Source: Polyangiaceae bacterium (GTDB taxonomy: Bacteria > Myxococcota_A > Polyangia > Polyangiales > Polyangiaceae). Taken from it: a stretch of 64,000 nucleotides of DNA. Below are positions 52,046 to 60,130 of the stretch, in pieces; position 1 is the first letter of the stretch; each line of letters begins with the position of its first letter. The translations under genes were made by a program, and so were the position numbers. The notes under the pieces are model-generated. The model did no database searches and was not told the origin of the DNA. It saw nothing but the letters and a program-made list of their open reading frames with translations. The stretch lies in assembly GCA_016712345.1 (NCBI GenBank), contig JADJRH010000011.1, positions 186,001 through 250,000 of the forward strand. Reading direction: 5' to 3'.

Positions 52046-54838
52046 ATGAGAGTTGTGACGCCGGGCGTTTCCAGAACGGTCATGGTATCGCGCGCGGACT
52101 CCAACAACTCCCACTCGGCAGGAGAAACGCCCGGCCGAAAGGCCGATGTTTCAAAGCGCCTTCCCTTTGCAAAGGCCTCGTGGAGGCGGCTCCGCGATAT
52201 TGCGGCGATCGGTGTTGCCGCCGGTGTGCTTTCGCAATGGATGGCCGACCCACCCAAAGGCGCGCATGTTGAACGGGCGGCATCGCTTGGGGCCGAACTT
52301 TCGCGCCGTGGGGTGACCGCCGAGCCGAGCGACATTGTTTGGATCGATCCACCGCGGGGAGTGGCCGGAGCGCTCGGCGTTGTGTCGCGTGCGCTCGTTC
52401 GCGGGCGAACCGACGCCGGTGAACCTGCGGATGTTTATTTGGCGGAAACGAAGCTCTCGCCGGAAGGTGTACTCCTCGGCGTTGGCAATGTGTACAACTT
52501 GACCGAAACGAGCGGTGCCGAAGAATCGCGCCCGATCGTGCGCGGCGAGCGTGCGGTATTCGTCACCCGTCCACTCGTCGCCGGGGCATCGCAGACGGTT
52601 CACGTGATCGATCTTCGAGGGCAACAGGTTCCGGCCGATGCCGCGTGGACGCGCACTGAGCGAGCGCAAAACGCGATCACCAACTACCAGAACACCGGGC
52701 AACTCCGCGGCGTGTCCGAGCGTGTTTTTACCGTTGAGACCGATGCGCGCGACACGGCTCAGGCAGCCGAACCTGAAGCCCAGCCCGCAGATGCGGCGCC
52801 CACCGTGAGCGCGGATCTCGACGGCGAAACACTGGTGGTTCGGCACCAAGGTCAAGTGTTTGCGCTTCCGCTCGACAAGCCCGCAACGTTGCCTTCGTGG
52901 TTGCGATCGCAGCCGGTGGATGTCGCGAAGCCGCCGACGCTTGTGCAATGGAGTGTCGATCGTGTGCGCGCGATTTCGTGGGTCGGGGATGACACCATGC
53001 AAACCGTGAAGGCGGTGGCGTTCACGCTTCTCGACTTTGCGATGCGCAACAAAGAAGCGGTAACAGGCGACACCGGTGCGGAAGACATTGCGGCGGATCT
53101 CGGCCAAACAAATCTTGCGGCGCCGACGCGGACAATTCCCGTCGATCCCGAAACAGGGTGGCCGCCACCGCCGCTGGAGCCGTACGTGACTCCGGCGTTG
53201 GCCGGTGAAGGCCAGTGGAATCCTCAGGACAACGATCCGGTGATTCGGGTTGCACCCGGTCTTCCGCCCGCGGTGCTCACGACGTTTATTCGATCCGATC
53301 GAGGTCGTAAGGCGACGCGTGTGTACGTTGCATTGTGGGATCCGCGGCAGGTGGAGCTTCACATGATGGCAGGCACTGTGGAGCCCAAAACAGCCACCGG
53401 TGAAACAGGGCCGGGATTGATCCCGCGTTCGCCCGAAGTGCTGAGACGCGTTGTCGCGGCTTCAAACGCGGGCTTTCAAGCGTTGCACGGCGAGTTTGGA
53501 ATGATGGCCGACGGCGTTGTGTACCTTCCGCCGAAACAATACGCGGCAACGGTGGCCGTGAAAAAAGATGGGTCCACCGTGTTCGGCACTTGGCCCGAAG
53601 ATCAAACGGTGCCGCCCGAGATCTTGTCATACCGCCAAAACATGACGGTGATGGTCCAGGACGAGAAGTTCAATCCGTACGGGCGCACCTGGTGGGGTGG
53701 TACACCGCCCGGTTGGGCCGACAAAACCCACACGGTTCGCACGGGCATTTGCCTCACCCGCGAACACTTCGTTGCGTACTTTTACGGCTCCGACATCAGT
53801 CCTGAAGCTCTTGCGCAGGCGATGATCCAAACGCGTTGCAAGTTTGGCATTGCGCTCGACATGAACGCCGGCCACTCGGGGCTCGAATTTTATCAAGTCG
53901 CGCCCGAGAAAGAATTGTCGCCGCTCGCCCCGGGAACACAGCTTGGCGGCGATCTTCAGGAAGGCGATGTGCCCGGATTTGAGGGCTGGCGTTTTCGCGC
54001 GCGACGCTTCATCAAGGGCATGGGGCTGATGAATTTTCCGCGCTACATCAAGCGCGAGGGCCGCGACTTTTTTTACATGACGCTGCGCCCGATGCTTCCC
54101 GGAAAGCCGTTGGCGGTAGGGCCCAAAGAGCCGGAAAAAGGCGAGGGGGAGTGGCGATTGAAGGGGCTGCCGCAGCATGGCTTTCCATACGCACTCGCAA
54201 CGAGCGAAGTGCGGCCCGATGCGGCGCGCGCCGACGTGAAGCTGCGTGTACTCAAGATCGATCCGCGGCTCATATCGAGCGGCGCCGCTGCCAAATCGCA
54301 GGGCGGCAAAGTGGTCGCGGTGGCCGACGCCGGTGAAGCGACAACCGGTGACGGTTCGGCCTCGCTGTGGCATTCGTCGGGCGCATTTTCGATAAACGCA
54401 ACGGCGCCGGTGCCTGAAGCTGTTCGCCTCGCGAGCGGCGCCGCGGACGCCGGATCGGCTGTGGCTGCGATTGGCGTGGCCGACGAAGACGGAATGCTTG
54501 TGTACGCAGAGCTTGTCACCGCGCCGCAGGTGGCTTCACCCGCGGACGGCAAGCTGCTCGCCGACTTTTTGAAAGCGGCCGGGTGCTCATCGCACCTTTT
54601 CCTGAAGGCACCTTGGTCGGTGGCGCTTGGGGGCGATACCAGCGTTGCGGGCACGGCAATGCATGCTCCGTCGGGCCCGCAGGCGGTCAAACTGTCGAGG
54701 GCGCAGGCGCCCGGCGCGGGGCGGTTTTTCGAGAACACCCCGGTGGTCCCGTTCGACAAGTGGTACGCGCTTCAAGCAAAGCGAATCCGCTATTTCAAGA
54801 AGCCCAAACAAGAGTCGGGCGGCGACGAAAACCAGTAG
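52046..54838 (+). CDS. Membrane-anchored protein with NAGPA-like (phosphodiester glycosidase) domain
   Basis: A 930-aa product. A hydrophobic segment near residue 60 (IAAIGVAAGVLSQWM) anchors or exports it. A large N-terminal part (about 90-420) is uncharacterised. Residues about 450-640 match the NAGPA/DUF2233 type: ASNAGFQALHGEFGMMADG, GICLTREHFVAYFYGSD, ALDMNAGHSGLEFYQ. The central Gly/Asp signature (usually LDGGGS) reads ALDMNAGHSG, so activity is uncertain. The C-terminal region has Ala/Gly-rich beta segments. Codon use is uniformly GC-rich. It faces the convergent coiled-coil gene across a hairpin. Confidence 0.7.
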   Translation: MRVVTPGVSRTVMVSRADSNNSHSAGETPGRKADVSKRLPFAKASWRRLRDIAAIGVAAGVLSQWMADPPKGAHVERAASLGAELSRRGVTAEPSDIVWIDPPRGVAGALGVVSRALVRGRTDAGEPADVYLAETKLSPEGVLLGVGNVYNLTETSGAEESRPIVRGERAVFVTRPLVAGASQTVHVIDLRGQQVPADAAWTRTERAQNAITNYQNTGQLRGVSERVFTVETDARDTAQAAEPEAQPADAAPTVSADLDGETLVVRHQGQVFALPLDKPATLPSWLRSQPVDVAKPPTLVQWSVDRVRAISWVGDDTMQTVKAVAFTLLDFAMRNKEAVTGDTGAEDIAADLGQTNLAAPTRTIPVDPETGWPPPPLEPYVTPALAGEGQWNPQDNDPVIRVAPGLPPAVLTTFIRSDRGRKATRVYVALWDPRQVELHMMAGTVEPKTATGETGPGLIPRSPEVLRRVVAASNAGFQALHGEFGMMADGVVYLPPKQYAATVAVKKDGSTVFGTWPEDQTVPPEILSYRQNMTVMVQDEKFNPYGRTWWGGTPPGWADKTHTVRTGICLTREHFVAYFYGSDISPEALAQAMIQTRCKFGIALDMNAGHSGLEFYQVAPEKELSPLAPGTQLGGDLQEGDVPGFEGWRFRARRFIKGMGLMNFPRYIKREGRDFFYMTLRPMLPGKPLAVGPKEPEKGEGEWRLKGLPQHGFPYALATSEVRPDAARADVKLRVLKIDPRLISSGAAAKSQGGKVVAVADAGEATTGDGSASLWHSSGAFSINATAPVPEAVRLASGAADAGSAVAAIGVADEDGMLVYAELVTAPQVASPADGKLLADFLKAAGCSSHLFLKAPWSVALGGDTSVAGTAMHAPSGPQAVKLSRAQAPGAGRFFENTPVVPFDKWYALQAKRIRYFKKPKQESGGDENQ

Positions 54839-54941
54839 CGGAGTGTACACTCGGAAGCGCTTCGAGCTTCAACTTGTGTACGCAACCACGGCGGCCGTGA
54901 AACGCCACGTGTCCGAGTTGAGCGGCCCACAAAATGGAACC

Positions 54942-54968
54942 GGCCCGGAAGCCGCAAAGCTCCGGGCC
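54942..54968. terminator. GC-rich hairpin between convergent genes
   Basis: GGCCCGGA at 54942-54949 pairs with TCCGGGCC at 54961-54968, extended by GC pairs inside one bulged A and by one outer C-G pair. A few T residues follow. It lies between the NAGPA-like gene and the convergent coiled-coil gene. Confidence 0.55.
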
Positions 54969-54988
54969 GTTGTGTACGCAGCGGATAG

Positions 54989-56191
54989 CTACTTAGCGAG
55001 CGCGAGTTTGCGCAACTCGTTTGCGAGATCTTCGCCGTCTTTCAAAAGCCCCGCGGTTTCCTGCGGTGTACCTTTGTTTTTTCCGTAGATGATCTCGATT
55101 TGCTCCACGATTTTCAGGCGGAGTTGCGGAACCACTTTGTCCGCGAGAAATGAAGTGGTTTGCGGGGTCACGGGAATGGCCACCGGATCGCTCCCTGTGA
55201 GATAGACCTTTTCCCAACGCTTGGCCTTTTTCTCGCTGCTCTTGAGTTGGCCCTGAACCATCTCCGGCTTGAGAATTGTGTACTCTTTGGGAAAGTCTGC
55301 GCCGAGTTTGAAAGGATCTTTGTTGGGCACAAGCTCGGCCATCATGCCTTTGCCGCCCTCGGGCCTGAAGACCACTGAGTAGTTTACGATCGGCTCTTTC
55401 TCTTCTTTCCAGCTCTTTTCAACCTGAGGTTGGAGCGAAGTGAGCACGTTTTTGAGCTGGTCTCGATCGGAGTTCAGCTCTTCGACCGTGGATGTGTACC
55501 TCAACAGCGAGCGCAGCGTTTTGCCCATGCTGCCGACGCCGGCTTTGTCGAGGTTGGTTGATTCAAACGGGATGTTGAGCCCGCCGAGTGCACCCGCCAG
55601 ATCTCCTGGGAACTCTTTTTTGCCCAGTTTTTCGGCCGATTCTTGGAGCTTTTCACCAAGCTCTTTGATCTTGTCGTTCGCGCCTTTGACGTCTTTTTCA
55701 AGCTCGCCGGCTGCCTTCACCGCCAGATCGGCTCGACCGCGACGCTCTTGCAATCCGCCGATAGCAAAGCCGATGGCCGCGCCGAGCACGGCGCCGAGCA
55801 CGGCGAACAGGATGGCGCGCGTGTTGGCCTTCTTGCGCTCTTCATGAACCTCTTCGCCGACCTCAACTTTAATTGTCTGTTGAGCTGCCGTGGGCTTTTG
55901 AGCCGGTTCACGTTGCGACTGCCGCGGCTGAGCAAACGGCGGAAGCGGAATGCCGGGGGAGATCGGCGCGGCGATCGGTGTGGGAACACCCGACGCCGAC
56001 GGACGCACGCTTGGGGTGGGCGCCGGAACGGGCGCGGGCACTCCGTCTGAAGACGGCGGGGCCGAAGCACCCGGTTGCGATGAAGGGGCAGCGCCCGGAA
56101 CTGGGAGCGGCACCGAGCCGCCCATTCCGGTTTGCGTCTTGCCCAAGCGCGCCTTCAGATCGATCTTGGTTTTCTTCTTTTCTTCCGCCAT
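54989..56191 (-). CDS. Membrane-anchored coiled-coil protein, function unknown
   Basis: A 400-aa product. A Lys-rich start and a long Pro/Ala/Ser linker (about 25-105) precede one transmembrane helix (ILFAVLGAVLGAAIGFAIGGL, about 125-145), then a coiled coil (KAAGELEKDVKGANDKIKEL, KLQESAEKLGKK) and a globular C-terminal half. The type II-like topology puts the C-terminal part in the periplasm. No family recognised. It is divergent from the hydrolase gene at 56412. Confidence 0.65.
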   Translation of the reverse strand: MAEEKKKTKIDLKARLGKTQTGMGGSVPLPVPGAAPSSQPGASAPPSSDGVPAPVPAPTPSVRPSASGVPTPIAAPISPGIPLPPFAQPRQSQREPAQKPTAAQQTIKVEVGEEVHEERKKANTRAILFAVLGAVLGAAIGFAIGGLQERRGRADLAVKAAGELEKDVKGANDKIKELGEKLQESAEKLGKKEFPGDLAGALGGLNIPFESTNLDKAGVGSMGKTLRSLLRYTSTVEELNSDRDQLKNVLTSLQPQVEKSWKEEKEPIVNYSVVFRPEGGKGMMAELVPNKDPFKLGADFPKEYTILKPEMVQGQLKSSEKKAKRWEKVYLTGSDPVAIPVTPQTTSFLADKVVPQLRLKIVEQIEIIYGKNKGTPQETAGLLKDGEDLANELRKLALAK

Positions 56192-56411
56192 CGGCTCCTC
56201 GAACCTCGTGAGCGCTCAGTCCCGATTGGAGCGAGCACCGCGCTCGGTAAGCGCAGGTTTTGGGGCTGCGCTCCCGCGGCAAACAGTAGCGATCCAGAGC
56301 TTCGGCACGTTAACGGCGTGCCGCATGGGATGTCAACGCTACGGACCCTCCTCAAATTGTTCGGGCGCCAAAGTTGGCTCTCCATCCGCTGCCGGGCTAG
56401 AGCGAAAGCGG

Positions 56412-57344
56412 ATGCTGCCGCGGCTCCCATTTGCAGTCGACACGCGATACGTCACAAGCTTTGACGGGACGAAGATCGCGTACCACGTCACCCGTGAACC
56501 TTTTCCGGGGGCGCCTGTGATTTTGCTTGCCAACGGCCTCGGCGGTCCTCCCGCATCGTGGCGTGCCCAGGTTGACTACCTGTCCGATCGATATCGCCTG
56601 CTCACATGGGACTATCGCGGCCTTTACAGTTCTGAAAAACCCAAGAGCGGTGAGAGCGCTGCGTACGCAATCCCCAACCACGTGCGCGATCTGGAGATCA
56701 TCGCCAAGACCGAAGGCATCACGTCGGCTGCGTTAATCGGCTGGAGCATGGGCGTGCAAGTGTCGCTTGAGGCTTACCGACGCCTTCCCCAAATGATCAA
56801 ACTCCTTGTGCTCATCAACGGCACAAGTGGGCGCGCGCTCGACACGGTAACGCCCATTCCTGGGATGAAAGCGGTGATGCCCTCGCTCGTTGAATTGGCG
56901 CGCAAAGCGCATTCGCTTGCGAAGCAACTCGCTCAAAAAACCACAAGCCAGCCCGAAACGGTGGTGTGGTTCAAACGCATGGGCCTTGTGGGTGAAACGT
57001 TCGACGACGGCGTCTTTGCAGAACTCGTTCATCAATACGGCGGCCTCGACATGGACGCGTTTTTTCAAAACCTCAAAGCCATTGGTACACACGACGCCAA
57101 CGATGTCCTGCCGCTCATCAACGTTCCCGTGCTTGTGATCACGGGCGATCGCGACGCATTCACGCCGCGCGCGCTCGCTCAACAAATGGCTCGCAACATT
57201 CGCAACGCCGACATGCTCGTGGTGCGCGGGGGTACACATTACACGTGCGTTGAGTTTCCCGAGCTTGTAAACCTTCGAATTGAGCGCTTTTTCCGCGAAA
57301 ACGGCTTCCTCCCCGCACGCCCCACGTCGTCCGCACGGCCATGA
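56412..57344 (+). CDS. Alpha/beta-hydrolase
   Basis: A 310-aa alpha/beta-hydrolase: oxyanion segment LLANGLGGPPASW, nucleophile elbow GWSMGVQVS (Ser, near residue 118), acid in VITGDRDAFTP and His in GGTHYTCVEFPE. TWDYRGLYSSEKP is a typical cap-linking strand. ATG 56412 is used because homology starts there; an open frame extends to 55950 only because it lies over the antisense coiled-coil gene. Its stop overlaps the start of the next gene by four bases (ATGA), which suggests coupled expression with the amidotransferase. Confidence 0.85.
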   Translation: MLPRLPFAVDTRYVTSFDGTKIAYHVTREPFPGAPVILLANGLGGPPASWRAQVDYLSDRYRLLTWDYRGLYSSEKPKSGESAAYAIPNHVRDLEIIAKTEGITSAALIGWSMGVQVSLEAYRRLPQMIKLLVLINGTSGRALDTVTPIPGMKAVMPSLVELARKAHSLAKQLAQKTTSQPETVVWFKRMGLVGETFDDGVFAELVHQYGGLDMDAFFQNLKAIGTHDANDVLPLINVPVLVITGDRDAFTPRALAQQMARNIRNADMLVVRGGTHYTCVEFPELVNLRIERFFRENGFLPARPTSSARP

Positions 57345-57964
57345 TCACCGTCGGCTCGCCTGAAGCGAGTGTACACATCCTTGTGGTGGACTGTTACGAC
57401 TCGTTCACCTTCAACATCGTCCAGGCGCTCGCCATGCTCGGCGCGCGGTGCGACGTTGTTTATTGCGACGAGATCACTTCCTCCCAAGTGCCAACGCTCG
57501 CCCCCGACGGCATTGTCCTTTCACCCGGACCGTGTACACCCGACGATGCAGGCGCCACGCTCAACATTCTCCGCGATCACTCCGACCGGATCGCCATGCT
57601 CGGCGTGTGCCTTGGCCACCAGGCCATTGCGCAGGCGTTCGGCGGTCGCGTCACCGTTGCCGATCGCGCTCTCCACGGAAAAACGTCGATCATTGAGCAC
57701 GACGAAAAGACCATTTTTGAAGGCATTCCCCAGGCGTTTGTTGCCGCAAGGTACAACTCCCTCGTGGTATTGCCCGAGTCGCTGCCGGCCTGTTTGCACA
57801 TCTCCGCGTGGACGCCTGAAGGTGAGATCATGGCCGTCCGTCACCGAACGCGTCCAATCGAAGGTGTGCAGTTTCACCCCGAGAGCATTCTCAGCGAACA
57901 GGGCCGAGCACTCTTTTCTAACTGGCTTCGCCGCGTTGCCGCCCATCGCCTTCACGAACGCTGA
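57341..57964 (+). CDS. pabA: Anthranilate/aminodeoxychorismate synthase glutamine amidotransferase (PabA/TrpG type)
   Basis: A 207-aa class I glutamine amidotransferase that supplies ammonia for anthranilate or para-aminobenzoate synthesis. Motifs: DCYDSFTFNIVQAL at the start, LSPGPCTPDDAG, nucleophile Cys in GVCLGHQAIAQAFGG, and the His-Glu pair in GVQFHPESIL. TrpG and PabA cannot be told apart by sequence. No partner chorismate-binding subunit is present here. Its last 47 bases overlap the antisense LysR-type fragment. Confidence 0.88.
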   Translation: MITVGSPEASVHILVVDCYDSFTFNIVQALAMLGARCDVVYCDEITSSQVPTLAPDGIVLSPGPCTPDDAGATLNILRDHSDRIAMLGVCLGHQAIAQAFGGRVTVADRALHGKTSIIEHDEKTIFEGIPQAFVAARYNSLVVLPESLPACLHISAWTPEGEIMAVRHRTRPIEGVQFHPESILSEQGRALFSNWLRRVAAHRLHER

Positions 57965-58208
57965 ACTCGGCGGCCGCCTCATCCACGAGGCTTAAGATTC
58001 TGCGCGCGCGACCGAGAAACCGGTCCCCCGCCGGAAGCAGTTTCATACCCCGGGGCGTCCTCTCAAAGAGCGGCGCACCAAGCTCATCTTCCAAGCTTCG
58101 AATAGAGCGCGAGAGCGGCGGCTGAGACACATGCAAACGCATCGCAGCGCGGCCCACGTGACCCTCTTCGGCGACCGCAACGAAGTATCGAATCTGCGCC
58201 AGACTCAC
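57918..58208 (-). CDS. LysR-type HTH domain without effector domain (stand-alone or gene remnant)
   Basis: A 96-aa product that matches the N-terminal LysR helix-turn-helix and the start of the linker helix: LAQIRYFVAVAEEGHVGRAA, LHVSQPPLSRSIRSLEDEL, GAPLFERTPRGMKL, then a helical LSLVDEAAAEF. The roughly 200-residue effector-binding domain is absent and the frame ends inside pabA. It could be a truncated remnant or a small DNA-binding protein. It starts with GTG at 58208 and is divergent from map. Confidence 0.7.
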   Translation of the reverse strand: MSLAQIRYFVAVAEEGHVGRAAMRLHVSQPPLSRSIRSLEDELGAPLFERTPRGMKLLPAGDRFLGRARRILSLVDEAAAEFSVREGDGRQRGEAS

Positions 58209-58291
58209 GCCTGCACCATATCAGCGCCGCGCACCGCCCCATACCAAAACGGTATTGGAATCTCCGGCGCGCCCCACGCGAGACTGCGCAC

Positions 58292-59071
58292 ATGTCCGTG
58301 GAGATCTTAAATGTACACAACGTGGAAGCGATGCGACGCGCCGGCAAAGCCGCTGCCGAAACGCTCGCATGGGTGTTTTCTCAACTCCGCTCGGGAATGA
58401 CCACCGCCGACATCGATCGACTCGTGCGACTCGATACCGCCCGGCGCGGTGGCACCCCAAGTCAGCTCGGTTACCACGGGTTTCCGGCCGCGGTGTGTAC
58501 CAGCCGCAACGCTGTTATTTGCCATGGAATCCCTTCGAAAGACGAGGTTCTCGAACAGGGCGACATTGTGAATATCGACGTTACAACCTGCATTCAAGGA
58601 TTCCACGGCGACACATCCGCAACGTTTTTTGTGGGTGAACCCTCCCCCGATGCCCGCCATATTGTGGACGTGGCCAGACGTTGCCGCGAGGCCGGAATTG
58701 CCGTCGTTCGAGAAGGCGCTCGCCTGGGGGACATCGGCGCCGCCATTGAACAGCTCGCTCACCGCGAAGGTTGCTCCGTCGTTCGCGAAGTGGGCGGACA
58801 CGGCATCGGCCGAAACATGCACGCCGCCCCGCACGTCAACCACTTTGGCGTCCGAGGCACTGGAATGCGCCTGCGGGCCGGTATGGCCTTCACCATTGAA
58901 CCCATGGTGAACGCCGGCACGTCAGGCATTGTCACCCTCGACGACCAGTGGACCATGGTCACCGCCGATGGAAAGTTGTCCGCTCAGTTTGAACACACGC
59001 TGGTGGTCACCAAAACCGGGTGTGAAGTGCTCACCCGCGGCGCCGCTGAAAACGGCGGAATGATCCCGTGA
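58292..59071 (+). CDS. map: Methionine aminopeptidase type I
   Basis: Removes the N-terminal Met from nascent proteins. The 259-aa product has all five metal ligands: Asp in IVNIDVTT, Asp in FHGDTSATF, His in VGGHGIGRNMH, Glu in FTIEPMVN and Glu in SAQFEHTLVV, plus the substrate His in GYHGFPAAVC. Length is typical of MetAP I. It starts with ATG at 58292 and is divergent from the LysR-like fragment. Confidence 0.95.
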   Translation: MSVEILNVHNVEAMRRAGKAAAETLAWVFSQLRSGMTTADIDRLVRLDTARRGGTPSQLGYHGFPAAVCTSRNAVICHGIPSKDEVLEQGDIVNIDVTTCIQGFHGDTSATFFVGEPSPDARHIVDVARRCREAGIAVVREGARLGDIGAAIEQLAHREGCSVVREVGGHGIGRNMHAAPHVNHFGVRGTGMRLRAGMAFTIEPMVNAGTSGIVTLDDQWTMVTADGKLSAQFEHTLVVTKTGCEVLTRGAAENGGMIP

Positions 59072-59146
59072 GGTCCGCTCTTCCCTTTACGACGGCGCTT
59101 TTGCTCCGATAGCTTCCATCGGGATAGCCGCGTTGGAGGGTCGTCC

Positions 59147-60130
59147 ATGCCAATTGTTACCCGCAAGAGCGCCGATGGGCCGCCGGTGTACACACCTGAA
59201 AAGCGTACACTTGGGCCTACGGCGGTCGCGCTTCCAAAGTCCGGCCTCGACACCGAGTTGGGCAGTTTTGAACCGCAGGTTCGAAGGGCATTTCGAGGCA
59301 GAATTCCTCCCCCCAAACCTGAATGGGCCGATGCGCTCACCGCAACCTACCGCAGCATTCTCGATCCTGAATATGTGGTAGGTCCAAGCGACGATCGCGT
59401 TCGCGTCACCGATACCACCCAGTCGCCGTGGCGTCAGATCTGTTCCCTTCGCATTCGCCTCAAAGACAATCGCCGCCTCGTTGGAACCGGATGGCTAATC
59501 GGTCGGAACACCATCATTACCGCGGGGCACTGCGTTTTTCCACACATTCGCGGAAGCCGAACAGATCCTGACTACCGGTACAATGACTGGGCCGCCGAGA
59601 TTGAAATCTACCCCGGAGCCAACGGTCTTACCACTGGTGGAAAGCCGCGCTCACCGGTCACCCCCGCGCGCTCCACGTCGTTCGAAGCGCCTGAAAATTG
59701 GTGGCAACACGTGGATGAAGAATGGGACTTTGGGGCGATCTTTATTCCCAACCCACCCGCAGATTGGGACAGCCTCGGTTATTTCGCATTTGCGGCCTAC
59801 GGCGACGCCGATCTTGAAGACTCCATGGTGAACGTTGCCGGCTATCCCACCGACAAAACAGATCCCGTGGAGGTGGGTACACAATGGTCCTGCGCCCAAA
59901 AAGTCGTGCGCGTTACCCGCCGCCGCCTCTACTACGAAGTGGACACGTTTGCCGGTCAGAGCGGAAGCCCCGTGTTCTTACAACTACCCATTTCAGGCAA
60001 AACAAAAACCGTGGCTGTCGGTGTCCACAACTACGGCGACCGAGGCGGCGTTGCCAATTCAGGAGCGCGCATCACCAAAGACCTATTTTTGCAGCTCAAG
60101 GAATGGAAGCTCAAAGGGAGAAATGGTTAG
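59147..60130 (+). CDS. Trypsin-like (V8/Glu-endopeptidase type) serine protease
   Basis: A 327-aa protein. About 90 residues of unknown role precede the protease domain. The triad is complete: His128 in TIITAGHCVFP, Asp194 in EWDFGAIFI and Ser272 in FAGQSGSPVF. The AGHC and GQSGSPV forms are typical of V8-like and related bacterial proteases. There is no signal peptide, so action in the cytosol or after another export route is likely. The gene overlaps the phospholipase D gene by eight bases (ATGGTTAG), so the two are co-translated. Confidence 0.85.
   Translation: MPIVTRKSADGPPVYTPEKRTLGPTAVALPKSGLDTELGSFEPQVRRAFRGRIPPPKPEWADALTATYRSILDPEYVVGPSDDRVRVTDTTQSPWRQICSLRIRLKDNRRLVGTGWLIGRNTIITAGHCVFPHIRGSRTDPDYRYNDWAAEIEIYPGANGLTTGGKPRSPVTPARSTSFEAPENWWQHVDEEWDFGAIFIPNPPADWDSLGYFAFAAYGDADLEDSMVNVAGYPTDKTDPVEVGTQWSCAQKVVRVTRRRLYYEVDTFAGQSGSPVFLQLPISGKTKTVAVGVHNYGDRGGVANSGARITKDLFLQLKEWKLKGRNG

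Noticed and set aside
55950..56411. Upstream extension of the alpha/beta-hydrolase frame
   Set aside because: It is open only because it lies antisense to the coiled-coil gene; hydrolase homology begins at 56412.
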